Positions 22,645-37,166 of a DNA stretch of 64,000 nucleotides are shown here, piece by piece. The number at the start of each line of letters is the position of its first letter. Position 1 is the first letter of the stretch. The notes under the pieces were generated by a model, which saw only the letters and a program-made list of their open reading frames with translations, had not been told where the DNA came from and did no database searches. This DNA comes from Hermodice carunculata. Lineage: Eukaryota; Annelida; Polychaeta; Eunicida; Amphinomidae. Location of the stretch: positions 16,558,240-16,622,239 of the forward strand of contig OZ026628.1 of assembly GCA_964020975.1 (NCBI GenBank), written 5' to 3'. The translations under genes were made by a program, and so were the position numbers.

Positions 22645-25600
22645 CTTTTTCCCCAGGGGGGGTTTAGGTGCTGTCTGGAGCTCAAACAGGGTTTAGTCTT
22701 TTAAAATCATGAAAACGTGAACACTTTGACGAAATTTGACCAGATGCAGCGGTCATCAGAGGGAAGCAAAACTGCACACGTGAAGAGCAAGAGGTCAATT
22801 GCCTTAGTAAATATAATGCCACGTAATGAATATTCATTCCCCCGAAATGCAGGGAGGAGGACTCCCATTTGAGGCAGCATGAAGACTAGCACATGCATAC
22901 TAACTGTACATAACCTTGAAATTCGGAACGAATATCTCGATGGTTATGAGAACAAATACATTTTGCTGGATTACTTTGATGATAGTGTGAATATCAGACA
23001 CAAAGGTCCAGGGCAAGACGCATTTGTTCAAACTTGCCTTTTAACAAAAATACAAAGCACCCTTTTCTGCTTCAATGCTTGAAAAGACCATACTTGGCAG
23101 CATGTTTGCTCCCTTTTTGCTGACTATCTCTGAAAGATATATCACGATTCCCCTTGGTGCATTTGGAAAGCATAGCTCTACCAAGAAGCCGATGGTCCAC
23201 AATCTGTCACGGCCATAGGCCTGTCCGTTAACGATGGGATTGTAGCAGGTTTCTAATTTTTCTACTGATAAATGCACAACTACAATGCAAATAATTTAAA
23301 ACTCACCGCACAGATACATTAGTGCTCTTTCAGCATAAGCTTCCTACTGATAATTTATTTGGTAGAATGCCACCATGCATGGTACATTTTTATTGTAATT
23401 TTTAAAAAAAATGACGTGGAATCCAACACCCCCCTGCTGATATTAGTTAATATTTATGGTATAACTCCATCGTCATTATTCAAATTCATTTAATCAGGTA
23501 CCAAATTACTTCGAAACTGTATGTGGGGTGGCGTCAATGCATCCCCGTAAATGTGCACTAGCTACTAATTTGTTTTAGGATATATGAATTCTATCAAGAC
23601 GAACAGATGGGATACATTCACAAAGTAATATAAACCAAAGTTTTTCAGACTGCTCAAAAGTGAGTACCCAACCAACTTGTAAAATCATTAAACAGGTAAT
23701 GCCTACAGTGTTTTTGTTGATGTTATCTTTAAAAGGGCCGAACAGTTAAAGTTCCAAGAGAATTAGTTCAGACCAAACCGAAGCAAACTATGACCTATTT
23801 TTTGACCAGCGACCTTAATTTTTTTTTTCTGTGAAGTCACCATGCATATAATATTGAACAGATGAGTTTGTAATGACAGGGTGTAGCTTGGACATCGGTG
23901 GCAAAGAGAATTGAGCCTCCAGATCAAACTTCTCATTGAATACATAAAACTGTACCTGGTGACCTACTTTTGGGGTCACTGTGACCCAGTGATTATGGAT
24001 TTTGGCGCTAGTACAAGTTTATTCTTTTTCTTCAATAATTGAAAAGTTTTTACCCGATTTGGACCAACAGACATATATGGGAAGCTGGATATAGGGGAAT
24101 ATTTTGAACTGGCAGTATTTTAATCTGAGTTGAAGATCAAGGTCAAATGGCCAGCTTGAATATAGAGGTCATCTTGCGAATGCATTTCATCCCACATTTT
24201 TTTGCGTTTGGCCCATATTACGTTCAGGGGTCATAAAGTGTATAAAAATCCTTGTCGACATCAATGTTGGTAATGCTGGTGGTGCCACCTATAGTGTATG
24301 TAATGTACAGGTCAGAATGTGAAAATCTTGTGACCGCAATACCATATACAGTTTAGGTTATCCCAATATGCCTTTCAGGACTTATGATATATATAAAGAT
24401 CTTTCGACATCGGTGGCACTAGTACAATATCATGCTATATAGGCGAAAATCATGTGAGAACTCTAGCATATTTTATTTCGATGGATCTTTACCACTTTTG
24501 GTGGGGGGGGACTCTAAAATGTTAATGATACTAGTGTCGCCACCTATAATTTGACAAATAATGAACCACAATATGTTTAAAGCTATATAATTCCATATCT
24601 GAAAAGGTGATTGGATTACATAATCCAAAGTAATGCAATAAATCAATGTTCGGCTACAATGGGTGATCTAGTTTTCTAAACCACGTTAGTTGCGAGAATG
24701 TTGTGTAAGAAAATTGGGCAAAGTATAACAGGCTAAAGGGACGATGCCCTTGATATAATTCAGGCATACTGCTTGACAAATAAAAAGTTAGTTTCCACCT
24801 CTGACATAATGGAACATAAAATAAACCCACCATATCCCATGGCGTTTCCTTTGCGTTTACATTCCGTTCTGCTAATATAATTTTTTTTTCTTTTCAATTT
24901 CCACCCTTTACATACCATAAAAAGAGTCATCATTCCCCATAGCCAACCAGAACTATTTCTCTTGCAAATCGCCACACAATTTTTTAATATTCATTTGGTT
25001 CATGAGTCACCATTTGTGGGTGCAAGATTTTTTTGGATGCCACGTACATCCGATTAAGCATGTTTCTACTCTTGATACAATGGCATGTAACATAGGCACG
25101 TTACGGAAAAAGTAAGCCAATCTCAACTCGTTTGCAGGTCCTTATGTATGGTTATGCTGTCTTAAATTCCTGTAAGCTGGAATCCAACCATGAGGCAATG
25201 GAACGCAAGCTCTTTACCTCACCTTACGTGACCTTATGTCAAGGATTGAAACCATAATTTAAGACCAATACAGAAAAAGACAGAACTAACACCATACATT
25301 GGTAACACTGTAACTGAATAGCAGTCATAGGCTAATAGTTTCTGTGCTCAAAGTGCTTGGATAGCTGACAATACAACTGTTTTATCAATAGGTCTCACTG
25401 TCCCTTGGGATTACAAATTAAAGTTCTCAAGTTGGGTATCACTGTATGGTGGATTTTAGTCGCTCTGCATGTCCAAGCATATAGCAAATCCTATCTTTTT
25501 TCATATTGAACATTTATTGTTGCTATGGAGTTTGATCATTTTCTCCAGGCTTACAGCACACATTATTTAAACATGATAATCAAAAACCGCCAAACAAAAA

Positions 25601-27318
25601 CACAATAAACAATGTTTATGGTAATTTTTATTAGAACTGTAGAAAAAATCAAACTTCGGTTCAATAGTAAAATAAAAAAAGAACTGCAATCTCTCTAAGT
25701 AATATAGAAATAAATATATGTACAGTATTATAAGAGTTTTCCTACCGAAACACATTGAACTAAGTTCATAGTACATGTGCTGAGGAAGACGTTTTAATAA
25801 GGACCCGCATGTTTCGATAATAGTTTGAAAGCCACTGTGCCCGTACATGACACTTTGTGTTACCTTATGGCACTATGATTAAGCTAATTTCTTACTTACT
25901 TCCTTTTAAAATTTGGTTTCAAGAAATTGTTGCAGTAATATATCATGATTTAAACTTAACCATTCGCAAGCGGCAATGTAACTGACGCCATTTTCCCAAA
26001 TGCAATCTCTCAGGCGTTAATGTTGATTGAGGACAATTTAAGCTTTAACGTTCAGTTTTTACCACAACATCAAGCCAAGACATCTTTAGACACAATATGA
26101 CATACTGGTCATGTAAAACTTCTTCGTATATTTCTTGCTTCTTTTGTGCAGGGACATAATTATGTGAATTAATTCTGATGAGCATGAGTTTGCGTTCCGT
26201 TCAATTTCTAGTAAATTGTCCATGACGCTCATGTAAATTGTATTATACCTGTTCTAGGACGTGCCGTTGTGAAATTAATCCTCGATGAAGTGTAGCCCAA
26301 GGACCCAATGCAAGTTTGGTTTTACACGAAAATATAGGCTAGATTTTCAATAGAAATATATTCTTAGCCATGCATAGACAAGCTATCCCCCAAACATGCA
26401 CTGCGGGAAACGTGAAAAGGAACGGACAATAGCAGGAACATTTATTTTTTAAACTTTTTTTTGTATCGTGGTCAAACTCGCTAATCATATACCACCACCA
26501 AAGGAACCCAACAAACCACTCAAAGATGGGATGCAAGCCGAAAATTTCGTACATTATTTCTCTTAGTTAATGCAATAGGTATGAAGTGTGCTGTATGCCC
26601 TTATCTCATCGGGTGCCATACTACAGGAGACAAGGACATGCTCTGACACCCGTTCCAGCTCTTTTATAAATACCATACCAATGTTGAAAATGTAAACATT
26701 TTATTTGACATACTGATTGTATGTTAATGCGTGGGATGTCCCAGAGACAATTGCAAAATCTTGTACTTGCCTCTAATACTGTAGACAATTGGCTTGTTGG
26801 CCTTTGTATCAAAATGGCCATAAGTTTCGGCAGAGCACGTTGACAAAGCGCTCTATGCGTTGATTTAGGAAAACATATTTCTTGCAACGAGTGCTTGAGA
26901 CTGTAAATACCTTCCTGACAGACTCATTGATGTATAGTCTAGGCTCACATAAGCTTACCATATACGTTGTAGTGCTGTTAGGTGGCCATAATTAAGCAAG
27001 GTGGAACTGTTTAGTGAAATGCCAGCCGCCATACGTTTGCAAAATATTCTCATATCTCTGCATCACATATTGACATGCAACACTGTCTAAGCAAATTCCG
27101 AGGGTCATGCCAGATTCATCATCCTAAAAAAGGTATTTCGAAATAGCAACATTAGATATTTTTAAAGGAGGTATGGGTCATGGTATACTATAACATTATA
27201 TTTTAGTAATAAAATCATCATATTCATTACTATTTTTTAATTCAAGTAATGTTGTTGCTCTCTATGTCGACATAAAAGAAGCATCGAGAATGAAACCTAA
27301 ACAACAACTTAAAACAAA
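22645..27318. other. Long non-coding stretch, no gene recognised
   Basis: A block at 23480-23650 resembles 340-500 upstream of the left array. The part at 23800-24560 contains GGTCACTGTGACC, AGATCAAGGTCAAATGG and TGGTGGTGCCACCTATA-type strings and looks like diverged tandem repeat. Nothing coding is supported between 24.6 and 27.3 kb. Confidence 0.4.
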
Positions 27319-27321
27319 TTT

Positions 27322-27706
27322 GATAGACCTGTTCATACCGAGTTGTACCGAACTTTGCCAGACCATAATTAGTTATGCATTCCATTGGTGACCTGATTGT
27401 CCAATCAACAAGTACCTTAGTCGGACCCATGTTTACAACAGATGCCATGGCAAGCGCTATTAAATACAGCATGGATGGTGTTGAACAGTGAAAATCTTTT
27501 ACCTAAATTGTCACATCAGTGGTGAAACGTGCATTTATAGATTGCCGACAGTTTGAGTATTCGTTAAATCCAAGCACATCCTGTGTTTTACTTTCTCATG
27601 TTTCCACGTGTAATCCGGCCAACGTAGCCGAGCACAAAATGTAAACAAAGCAGGGTGCGCTTCCCCAAGTGAACCGAATAAACTCGAGTTCATGAACTGG
27701 TATATT
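27322..27706 (-). mobile_element. MITE, inverted copy of 41506-41900
   Basis: The reverse complement matches 41506-41900 along its length, for example ACCGAGTTGTACCGAAC, TTATGCATTCCATTG, GTCACATCAGTGGTGAAACG and CAAAGCAGGGTGCGCTTCCC. Ends are imperfect terminal inverted repeats of the ATAGACC-x-G-TTCATA type. Too short for a transposase; a non-autonomous DNA transposon. Confidence 0.75.
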
Positions 27707-27709
27707 GCT

Positions 27710-28800
27710 GTAGCTGTATAGACCATATAGCTATGGTCGTTATGCACAAATCAACACAATCAGTTAATCCTTTATGATTCCCTACTGTCCAAGTATTATT
27801 GTCTGATTGTCCTCTTGCAGGCAACTTATCACATATCCTTATTTTACTTGTACCTACTTGCTTCCCAATAACTCGAGATTTGTTTAATGCGTAAAACTTG
27901 TAAAACAATGAGAACAGTGAAAGATGCAATTGATGTATATGTTAAGGGTTCAACGGCTCACACAAAGCCACCAAATCAGGCGATGCATGAGAAAAAGTGT
28001 TTCAGGGATGAGGAAAATTGTTATTTCACTTGCAAAGTATAAATATACCATATGTCAAGCAATCGGTGGATCATAAAGGGGTAGTATATTTGGATTTAAT
28101 TTTTTATCAACATGTGATCAAGTGGACTCGAACTAAATCCATGGTGTGGTCAGTATCTTATTAGCCACCTTGCATACGCAATAAGCCGTTTATTTCAATT
28201 TAACATGGCGATTCAAAAGTGTATACAAATTACATAAACATTAATTAGTAAGTAAATATTTATTTCTCATGTCAATAAGGTCCATGTGTATAATAAAAGC
28301 AACACAATAACAGATTACAGAAAAGGTGTTTAAAATATAACAACAAATTGGAGGTCTACTAATCAATTTTTGTCATCTTACTTGTGAGTGATCGGTATAT
28401 CAGCTCACTTTTCGACATTTCATTTCGAAAGTAGTTACAAAGTATTGTTTCATATTAAGGCCAACACTTGTGATGTGGTATGAATTAACCTTAGCATAAA
28501 TAAGCTAAGGTGCTTCATAAAAAAGTAATATATATCCATGATATATGTGCGAATATACAAAAATAAGATATACATGTCCAAAAACATATTTTGAGCTTGG
28601 ATATCAAACTGATATATGTTTAAGGCTGCTAATACAGAAAAATCTCAAAACGTATGGAACCTTTACCATTAACCTGCTTGATATAAACATTTAGCCAGCA
28701 ACATTTACATAAATCACTTAGATTTGATACATTTCAAAAAAGGTATATATATATATATATATATATGTGATATGGATACTTTGACTAACTGTACAAACCT
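27710..28800. other. Non-coding stretch
   Basis: AT-rich with a short TA tract at 28744-28766. No gene or clear repeat apart from that. Confidence 0.4.
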
Positions 28801-28804
28801 TTTT

Positions 28805-29134
28805 ACATCAGCTTACTTGTCAGTCGGTTGAGCTTATTCGATGACTCATCATCCTTCTTCTGGCTGTCGTCTGTCGTCCGTCCATCCAAACTATCAGCTA
28901 GATTCACCTCAAACTTGGACGGGATCTACCGTGGGTGCGTCTCCACTAGATTTGTGCGAATAGTCATGCTATAGTGATTTTGGATTTATTTTTGAGGGTT
29001 TTTTGCAGGCGGTTGGCAAATTAAAAAAAAAAAAAATCTTCAAAACCTTCACTCAGCTACTATGATATCACACAGGAAAACTAAATACTCCTAGTTCTGA
29101 ATTTGTTCACCATGTGGCGCAGTAATGTTTTATA

Positions 29135-29194
<60 letters not shown>

Positions 29195-30510
29195 TTATTG
29201 CTGTTTATAGCCTTTTTCGCCAGAACCGTCAAACAGGTAAAGCTGAAATTTGGTGGGGTTTCCTCTTCTGGTATGATCAAAAACAGTTGTTCACCAGGTG
29301 GCACTGCTGTGGTATTTTGTATGTTTAAAGATTTTCTTTTCTTTTTTTTTTTTTTTAAATGGGTACTCATCGGTAATGTCCCTTGCCTATGGATTATTAT
29401 GTAAGTCAGTGGGTATTATATTGCTTATTCGTATTTCGAACGTCATCCAGGAAACTGTCAGTGAGGTTGATTTCAACCTTGGTGACAATGTACCTAGGGT
29501 GAGTCTTTACAGGCTTTGTATAAGTGGTCCTGCTTGCGTGCCTTTTCGGTTTTTTTTTTTTTTATTCTTTTTGGGGAGCTTATTTAAAAACAATACCCTC
29601 CAAAACCACTCACCCGATTGCTTCGTTATCACACAGGGACAGTCCTAGAGACTCTTATTTCTTAATTTGTTCACCTGGTTTAATTTGATTGTATATTTTT
29701 TTTTTGGTGGCTTTTGGTGCGTTTTCCCTATTTTTTGGCTGCTCCTTCAGAACCGTCACTCATTTTAATCTCAGAATGGGAGATACGTAGAGACATTCTA
29801 ATGATATTTCACATTTTGCACTTCTCTGAAGAAACTGTTCGTTACATTGACTTCAACCTCGGTGGCAATGTACCTTGGGTGGGTCTATACAAAGACTGTT
29901 CGAATGATCAAGCTCTGGTGACTTTTGGATTTTTATGATTTTTTCTTGGGAAGGGGGAGATCTCTTTATAAAAGTTTCAATAGGACAGCTTAACAGGAGA
30001 GTTTCTGGCAATGGATCTATCGCACAAAAAATGTGCAGATTTGTGTCAACTTTCGTAGGGATGTACCTTTTATAAGTGTCTGCTTATTTTGTGCAACTAG
30101 TCATGCTCAAGTGATTTTTGCACCTTGACCTCATTACCAAAGTCACAGGACAACTGACATGAATTTGAATGTTCACTTGGTAACTTAAGTCTGTTTTGAG
30201 TTGGGACCTTAATGTTTGGCATGTTGATGTATCTCTGTAAAGGTCACACTAAGACAGAACATGAGTGATCTTGACCTCATTTCTAGCGTCACAGTGCAAT
30301 ATACATGAATTTTACTCGTTAATATCAATTGAGAACTACTTGACTGGGACTTTGATGTTGTACATGTTAGTGTTCTTCCATAAATGTCAGACAATCTCGG
30401 CACATGGGTGACCATATCACCCTGTCCTATCTCAAGTTCACAGAACCACATGTGTGCTGAATCTCTAGGTCAGCTGAACATAGGCTGTTCACACAGACAA
30501 CTTGTTTGTG
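28805..30510 (-). repeat. Repeat family Y, copy 1 (inverted relative to 38598-40735)
   Basis: Begins with CTTGTCAGTCGGTTGAGCT and GTCGTCTGTCGTCCGTCC and ends with AGGTCAGCTGAACATAGGCT GTTCACAC; both ends are reverse complements of the ends of the copy at 38598-40735. Inside are units of several hundred bases marked by TTGTTCACCxxGTGGC and AATGTACCxxGGGTGxGTCT. A (GT)n tract sits at 29140-29193. No open protein. It is followed by a partly related stretch to about 30950. Confidence 0.75.
29140..29193. repeat. (GT)n microsatellite
   Basis: Uninterrupted GT units within family Y. Confidence 0.95.
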
Positions 30511-32135
30511 TGTGTGTGTGTTTTGTTGGTTTTTGTTTTTGTTTGTTTGTTTGTTTTTTGTTTTTTAATTTTGTTTGTGTTTTTTTTTTCCTTTTTTTTT
30601 TTTCTTTTTTCCCTTTTTTTCTGTTGTTGAAGATCTTTAAAAACTTTAAAAAGAAACTTCAAACTGAGCATTTATTGTAATTTTTTATAGTTTAGATAAT
30701 TTTGGCCAGATTTGTGTGAAACTTGGATGGGATATACCTTTGATATGTGTCTACCTATTTGGTGCAAATAGTCATGCTCCAGTGAATTTTGGATTTCGTT
30801 ATGATTGACCGCTTTGTTGCACGTGCTATTAATTTTCCATAGAGGTCAGACTTACTAGGTACATGGGTGACCTTGATCACAGCCCAAGTTCGCAGTACCA
30901 CAAGTGTGATGACTCTCTAGGTCAGCTTAGCTTGGGATGTTCACACTGCCCTCGTGCGTTTTTACGTTTATAAGCACAACTTACAATGAAGTGATTCTGG
31001 GGTAACGTACAGTTGATCAGGAATGACATGATTAATGAATTGTACATCATAAATAAAACGTTAATGACCGGAAATCTTTTAGTTTGCCACTACCACTGCA
31101 GTCTGAAGCACTGCACGAAATTGTCTAGATATGTCTACTCTGCATCATATGTTAGTGAATTAAGAGCGTTAGGTTATTAATTGTAACTGATTCAGCCACC
31201 GACTCTACATGAACATTATGAAATTAATGGGTATAAATAGTGAATTTTTGGAGTTTTGTGAAATAGGCTATATTGGGAGGTTTTTAAATATAAAGATAGT
31301 TTGTTCATTGACTTGCAATGGTCTCGTGCGTCTTTTCAATCAAATACCGATTCGATTACTACGAATAATAACATTATTTTTTTACTTTTATAAGACAACC
31401 GTTCTGAGCATGGTATTTTAAATAGCGTTTCAACATTTCAATCACTGAATTTTCATTTACCTGGTTGTGCACAAGGTTATCACTACCTATTGTGTTAACT
31501 TAATTACACTTCCAAATGCCTGACTTTGTCAAAAGCTATTGTTTTGTCTGGGAACACAATGCCCGCCTATTTTTGTGTATCCTGATCAGGACATAGCTTC
31601 TTATAAAAATAATTCTTTGGCTGAGATTAGAGTCAATCAAAAAATCTCACGTTTACGAAATCATTTCAGGGTGTTTACATCAGTTTCACTTGCCATCCAT
31701 ATTTGACTTTGGCACAACGAGTAAACAATTGCAAAGCTTGTGCTTGTGGAAATCGTTCACAAATCCTCAGTTTTCAACTCTTTGTGTACGATTGGAGATC
31801 TATCACATATCCAAGGCTTATTATTCTTCGTGCCTCTGATGCATTGTGCTTCCCTTTCAAACAGCAGTGTAACATCATGACGTGTCAATATCATAGGTGA
31901 AAATCGATCCAAGTCGATAACAATCCAAAGTTTGACACGTCTATCAACATGAACATCATCAGATATAACAAGACTTTAATGTCCATCCAGCAATACATTT
32001 TTCATTGAATATCGAAAGAGGATAAGATGACAAATTGACAGCATGGAAACAATGACTATCATGAAAAATGAAACCGATTAACAGTTTTCAACAATGCTAG
32101 AGAATTTGCACCAAAAATACGTGCAAATAGTTCAG
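30511..32135. other. Non-coding stretch
   Basis: T-rich low-complexity sequence to about 30620, a partial family Y-like end at 30700-30955 (CTAGGTCAGCTTAGCTTGGG, TTCACAC), then unassigned AT-rich sequence with no supportable gene. Confidence 0.45.
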
Positions 32136-32139
32136 AACA

Positions 32140-32310
32140 ACAGTACTAATAATCATAAATTTTAATCCAACAATAACAGCAAAGAGATTTGAGAGTTACG
32201 AAAACATCAATATCCATCTTTCCCAAACCAATATGAAGTAAACACATTTTTCTCATACCTTAAGGCAGGCACCCGCCCGAAAAGGTGATTGTAGACAGGA
32301 ACCAAACATG
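32140..32310 (-). repeat. Repeat family X, partial copy
   Basis: CCAACAATAACAGCAAAGAGATTT, then ACCAATATGAAGTAAACA and GGCAGGCACCCGCCCGAAAA, follow the order of the copies at 54480-54610, more diverged. Confidence 0.6.
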
Positions 32311-33026
32311 ATCAGAGTCCTTGTGTCATTAAACAAGGAAGGTCGAAAAGGAGAAGTTGAAGATGTACATACCAAAAAACTTTGTGGTATTTTTATATAG
32401 CAGTCAACAACTCAGAAATGAAGCATTAAGGAAAACATCTGTCTCTGGACCTGAAACAGGTACCAACACAAGTTAAATGTAGTTTAAAGTTGGGCCAAAG
32501 AGGCCAATAACCTGTTGGAAATCCCCATATTCTTTGCCCACAGGGAATAGGTCACTGTTGATAATTACGGGGTTGGCTAGCTGGTGCTACCTCCATACTT
32601 AAGGTACCCTCCCTCCTCATATTGGAGAAGTAGAGCGTTATCACACCGCGTTCCAATAGTACTGGTTCCGGGACTTTCTTTTCTTTAGCCCTCTGCTTAT
32701 GTGTGCTGTCTTCTAACATTTGCACTTGAGTGCTCCACAGGATAAAGCGAGGTTTAATTACTTCGGTATGAAAGAGAGGGGAAGAAGGATTAACAGATTA
32801 GAATGTAACACCCTTCTCACTGGAATAGTACAAATGCACCATTGATATAGTTCTACAAGGGAATAGAGGAGAAAAGCGCTTCGGTAGATATTTTGACACA
32901 TACCTATTGCAGGGCATCATTCTTGTATTAAAGTGTAGCGCCCACAAAGGAATAGCACGTACTTTTTCTATTTGGCAAGCCATGTACATGCGTTGAAATA
33001 TTTTAGAGCAAACAAGTTTCCACAGA

Positions 33027-33091
<65 letters not shown>

Positions 33092-34190
33092 GCAGTACAA
33101 TTTAAAACAAGAAAACCGACGTCTGATGCATATATTTCACAACTAACGGTGCATACTGAACAGGTCTTGTAGTGTCATTACACGAGGAACTATATTTTGA
33201 AGCATTTACTTGAACAGGTCTTGTTTGATATGATGACTATTTTTAAGCTGCAAGTTGGGGGACCATAAACAACAAAACACGTGTGATTTGTCTATTGTTG
33301 CTTAACAGTATGGACACTGAAATACGTTATAAGGAGCTATGGTCATTTGTCTGGTCAAACCATTATTGTTGTGTAGGATATACAATGTATCATTATATAC
33401 ATGGGATCAATCCACCTATTTTCAAACATTAAACTTAATTGGGTATAAGCACGCAATATAAAATATTAAAAAGAAGATTTTTGTACAGCTTAATCCTTAC
33501 GTTACAACAATAAAGTGGTAAGGACAATATCGGTCAAGCTAATTTGTTTAACCTAATGAATAAACAAATTGTCAAACTTGAAACAGTAGGTAACGTTCTT
33601 TAAGTGTCCACCACCCAAATACGTTAGTCTAGTATTCTACCAATATGACAATGTCATTAGTAGCTGGCACTGGTCCCATACCTGCAGAATGACACTATTC
33701 CAAACGTTTCACATTCACTTATTACTTTAAATCTAAAGCAACTACCAATTCAAACAGGCGGGCGATATCTCTCTAACATGTACAGCAATAACTTTGCATT
33801 GTATGTCTTTTTTGCTTTGTTTTTCTCTATGGGACCACATATCATTGATGAATAGTAAAACCAATAATGTACATAATGACAGAATCTGACTGAGCACCAC
33901 TTGTTAATTGCTGATCTGCTGTGTTTGCATGGCCAAGGGTCCCCCAACGAGGCACCAGCATGTGAGGAACAATGAATCTGTGCATGCATGTGTGTGTACC
34001 ATGGCGTTACTACAATATGTTTCCTCATCTTGTTGAGCGCTCAATTTCCTTTTCAACAAATTTAAATTCATTTTTTAAGGTAAATTCCAAATTAAACTTT
34101 TACTGCTTGGCCAAATGTATTACATGAGCCGGGGGATTGGCGAGTGAAAATATCGACTGCAAACAACAATTTCACAGCTTAACATAGCAA
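32311..34190. other. Non-coding stretch upstream of the second signal exon
   Basis: Contains a (TA)n tract at 33029-33088. No supportable coding sequence. The last 40 bases hold a leader (CAACAATTTCACAGC) shared with the other first exons. Confidence 0.45.
33029..33088. repeat. (TA)n microsatellite
   Basis: Uninterrupted AT/TA units. Confidence 0.95.
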
Positions 34191-34193
34191 AAT

Positions 34194-34245
34194 ATGGCTC
34201 AAGGAATCTATCTGTTTTTCCTTGTCACAGTTACAGTGCTAGCAG
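34194..34245 (+). CDS. Signal-peptide exon 2 of the IgSF family
   Basis: This 52-base exon encodes MAQGIYLFFLVTVTVLA plus one base of a split codon, with a GTACGT donor. It has the same length, end phase, leader and TVTVLAG/TVTLLAG ending as the exon at 3073. It is followed by no intact Ig exon before the next first exon at 37304, so it may be an alternative first exon for the class A exon at 42913 or the survivor of a gene that lost its domains. A DYAH exon-like start after acceptor TCCGTTGCAG at 35495 could be a dead domain exon of this gene. Confidence 0.72.
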
Positions 34246-34249
34246 GTAC

Positions 34250-37069
34250 GTGGGTAAAGTATATAAAATCATAAGTGAAAAACAAGAAACAAGATGGTTG
34301 TGCAAATGGCCTGTCCTTATTTGATCTTATTATTCAACTGCAATAAACCCCACCTAGAGATGCTCCCATACAATTGGGAAGCCGTTGGCCGAGCACTGTT
34401 TGGGAAGATATTTAAAATGTTTTTGTAAAAGGTTAGCACAAAATTATAAAACTAAAAACGTAACAATGACAAGATCCTTTGATGAAAAATGTGGCAGACG
34501 CCCGTCAAAGGTACACCTTCTTCAAGTTATGCATAGATCTGGCCCACAGTTTTGGAAACAACGTCAATAATTAGAACCCTAGATGAAAGCACACCGGACG
34601 GATGTACAGTACGTGATATACGGACTTTGACAGATGGAGGTAACTCTTTAAACTCAGCTGACGGAGAAGTCGGCAAAAATAACAAAAGTAGACTCAGCAA
34701 TGTGCACCTATTGTGGTTTGCCCCCAAACTGACACAATGGCTAGACATTATCATCACCAGTGCCTTGCCAGCATGTGGCAGGCAATGTACGCAATTTCAC
34801 CCCCAACTCACTTTCAAAGGTCAATTCAACACATTCATTGTCAAACTTCAATAAGCCCATGTTTCTTCCTTACTAAGGTATGGACGCTTTTGAAATTTAT
34901 TGAGCAATGCAATGCAACGATCTATGTTTTTTGCCAGAACATTAACATGCATGCACGGCTGGTTCATAATTTTCTGCCTTTGGTACGTACTTTTAAGGTC
35001 CTAGTCTTTGACCATGCACCAGTGAACTATATTGCAATGGTTCTTTATTGCACATTTTAGTGCTAGCTGGCCCAGAAGAATATAAATTCAGAACTGCCTG
35101 TTCCCTAACATTCTGCTATACGTATGTGCTCGCCAAATACCCCCTCATTGGCCATGCAATTGACAAGTCAACCTTTGCTAAAGAACTTCTCACCGTCTTG
35201 TCCTTATCATGAGGAATGCAATTGCTATGCTGAAAAGAAAAAACACTCACAATGCGGAAAATTATTCAAAATCCACCCAAATATCAAGCAATAGTTCAAT
35301 AGATTCAAACTTACTTAATCTTTTTTTAAAAACTTTGACTAACTTTAAAGAGTTTCATAAATTGAGTACTTATACACAGACACGGTTTATGCTTTCTGGC
35401 AGGCATTTTTCACTAATCTCTATCTGCTAAACACATTTCCGAATCATAAGTATGGGATTCACTGAAGAGTAACATACATTGTATGTCCGTTGCAGACTAT
35501 GCACATGCATTGGAGTTCATGCCGCAACAAAGCAGATTCCATTGGGGGCCTAACAGTAAAAGCAATGTAAATGAACAGAAGTGATTACTCAAGTAGCTGT
35601 TTCGCTATAATGCTTACATTTATCTGAAACAGAACCTCCAGTTTCATCATTCCTTAAAACTTACCTCGCACATGCGCACGAATACAGAATTGTGTAAATA
35701 TTGAACATAGTTTCACAGAATGTTCAATTGGTCAAAAAATACAACACACATGTGGTTTAACGTCTTTTCCACTAGTAATCTCAAACTATGTTGTTCTGAA
35801 GCTTAGTCGGTCGTTTATGTCTGACAATTTGGCTGTGACTGTTAAGAAAATATAATGCAACATTCAGTATCAATGTTGCTCAGCACTTTTGCAAGCTCGG
35901 CACTTCCTTTCAAGAACATTGCATTGCAAATAGGTATATTTAAACCACCTGTATCTTATACAATAAAGCAGATTATTAAACAACACAACATTTCGTCTTT
36001 GATTTATAGTCAAAGGTACTGACGCACCCACATGTGTCAGATATCCAACCGTCATGAGAGACCATTTCTGATTAGTCTCAACAAATTGTTAGTCTCTTTC
36101 GCCTGTCCGGGGCGCCGATCTGCCTGACACCAACCCAACGCTCACCACCTTAGTGTCTTAAGAATGGCGATTAATCTGTGCTAATTTCCATAGATCTCCC
36201 ATTGCCAGTAAATAATTTCATTGACCAGATTTCCTCCAGTGTGCTCACCCTTCAAATAAATTTTCCTCATGAGAGATATTGTGTACCCTCAGCCAAGAGC
36301 CTTATCTGTTTCCCGCGCTAGGTATCTTGGCAAAACCATCGCCAAAAATCGCGATTAGTTGTCTGTCCCTAGCCTTGAAAAATCGTTAACACATAAAGCT
36401 TTACAATAATAAAACTGTGCACATGCAGACCCACTTCTTGTATGCACGCTTTTCTTCAGTACACCATAGCAGCATACAGTACAAGGACTAACCTGTCTTA
36501 AGGGCACACCTGTCAAAGGGACCTTTCTCAGTATGCCTTTTGGTGGTCTAGTAAGAGACGTTCTGTCCTGTCTTTACAACAACCAGAGCGTGGACCTTTT
36601 ATATTTTCTCTGCTTGACAATATGTGTATACTGCATTTAGTCTCACTCTGTTCTGATGAAATAGAAACCGGGAATCCATCATGGCCAGCACAATTGCAGC
36701 GATGATGGGTCGTGGGTTTTCCCACTTACTGCATTCAACCAGGAAAAAGAATATCCTAAAATATGAAGATTACACGAAGTGAGTCTTTGAAAATTATCAT
36801 TATTGGACAGCCCATATTGGATTTTCTCTGGCATGAGGAAATGAAGACTTTAATTTAAATGACAGTTTGAATCAACTGCTTGAATCTAACTATATACAAG
36901 GTCACCATTGAGCTGCTCACCCTTTGCTTACCCACCAGTATACTGGTACACTTGAAACATCAACCGCATATTTTAGAAATAACCTATGCTTGTTTACGTG
37001 TGTTGGCGTGGTGCATGGTACTTTAGTGTTTCCTCATCTGAGCATATATATATATATATATATATATAT

Positions 37070-37166
<97 letters not shown>

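Noticed and set aside
35495-35585. Additional Ig exon after acceptor at 35494
   Set aside because: Only about 30 open codons, without the canonical cysteine and without a donor at the expected place; mentioned as a possible relic only.
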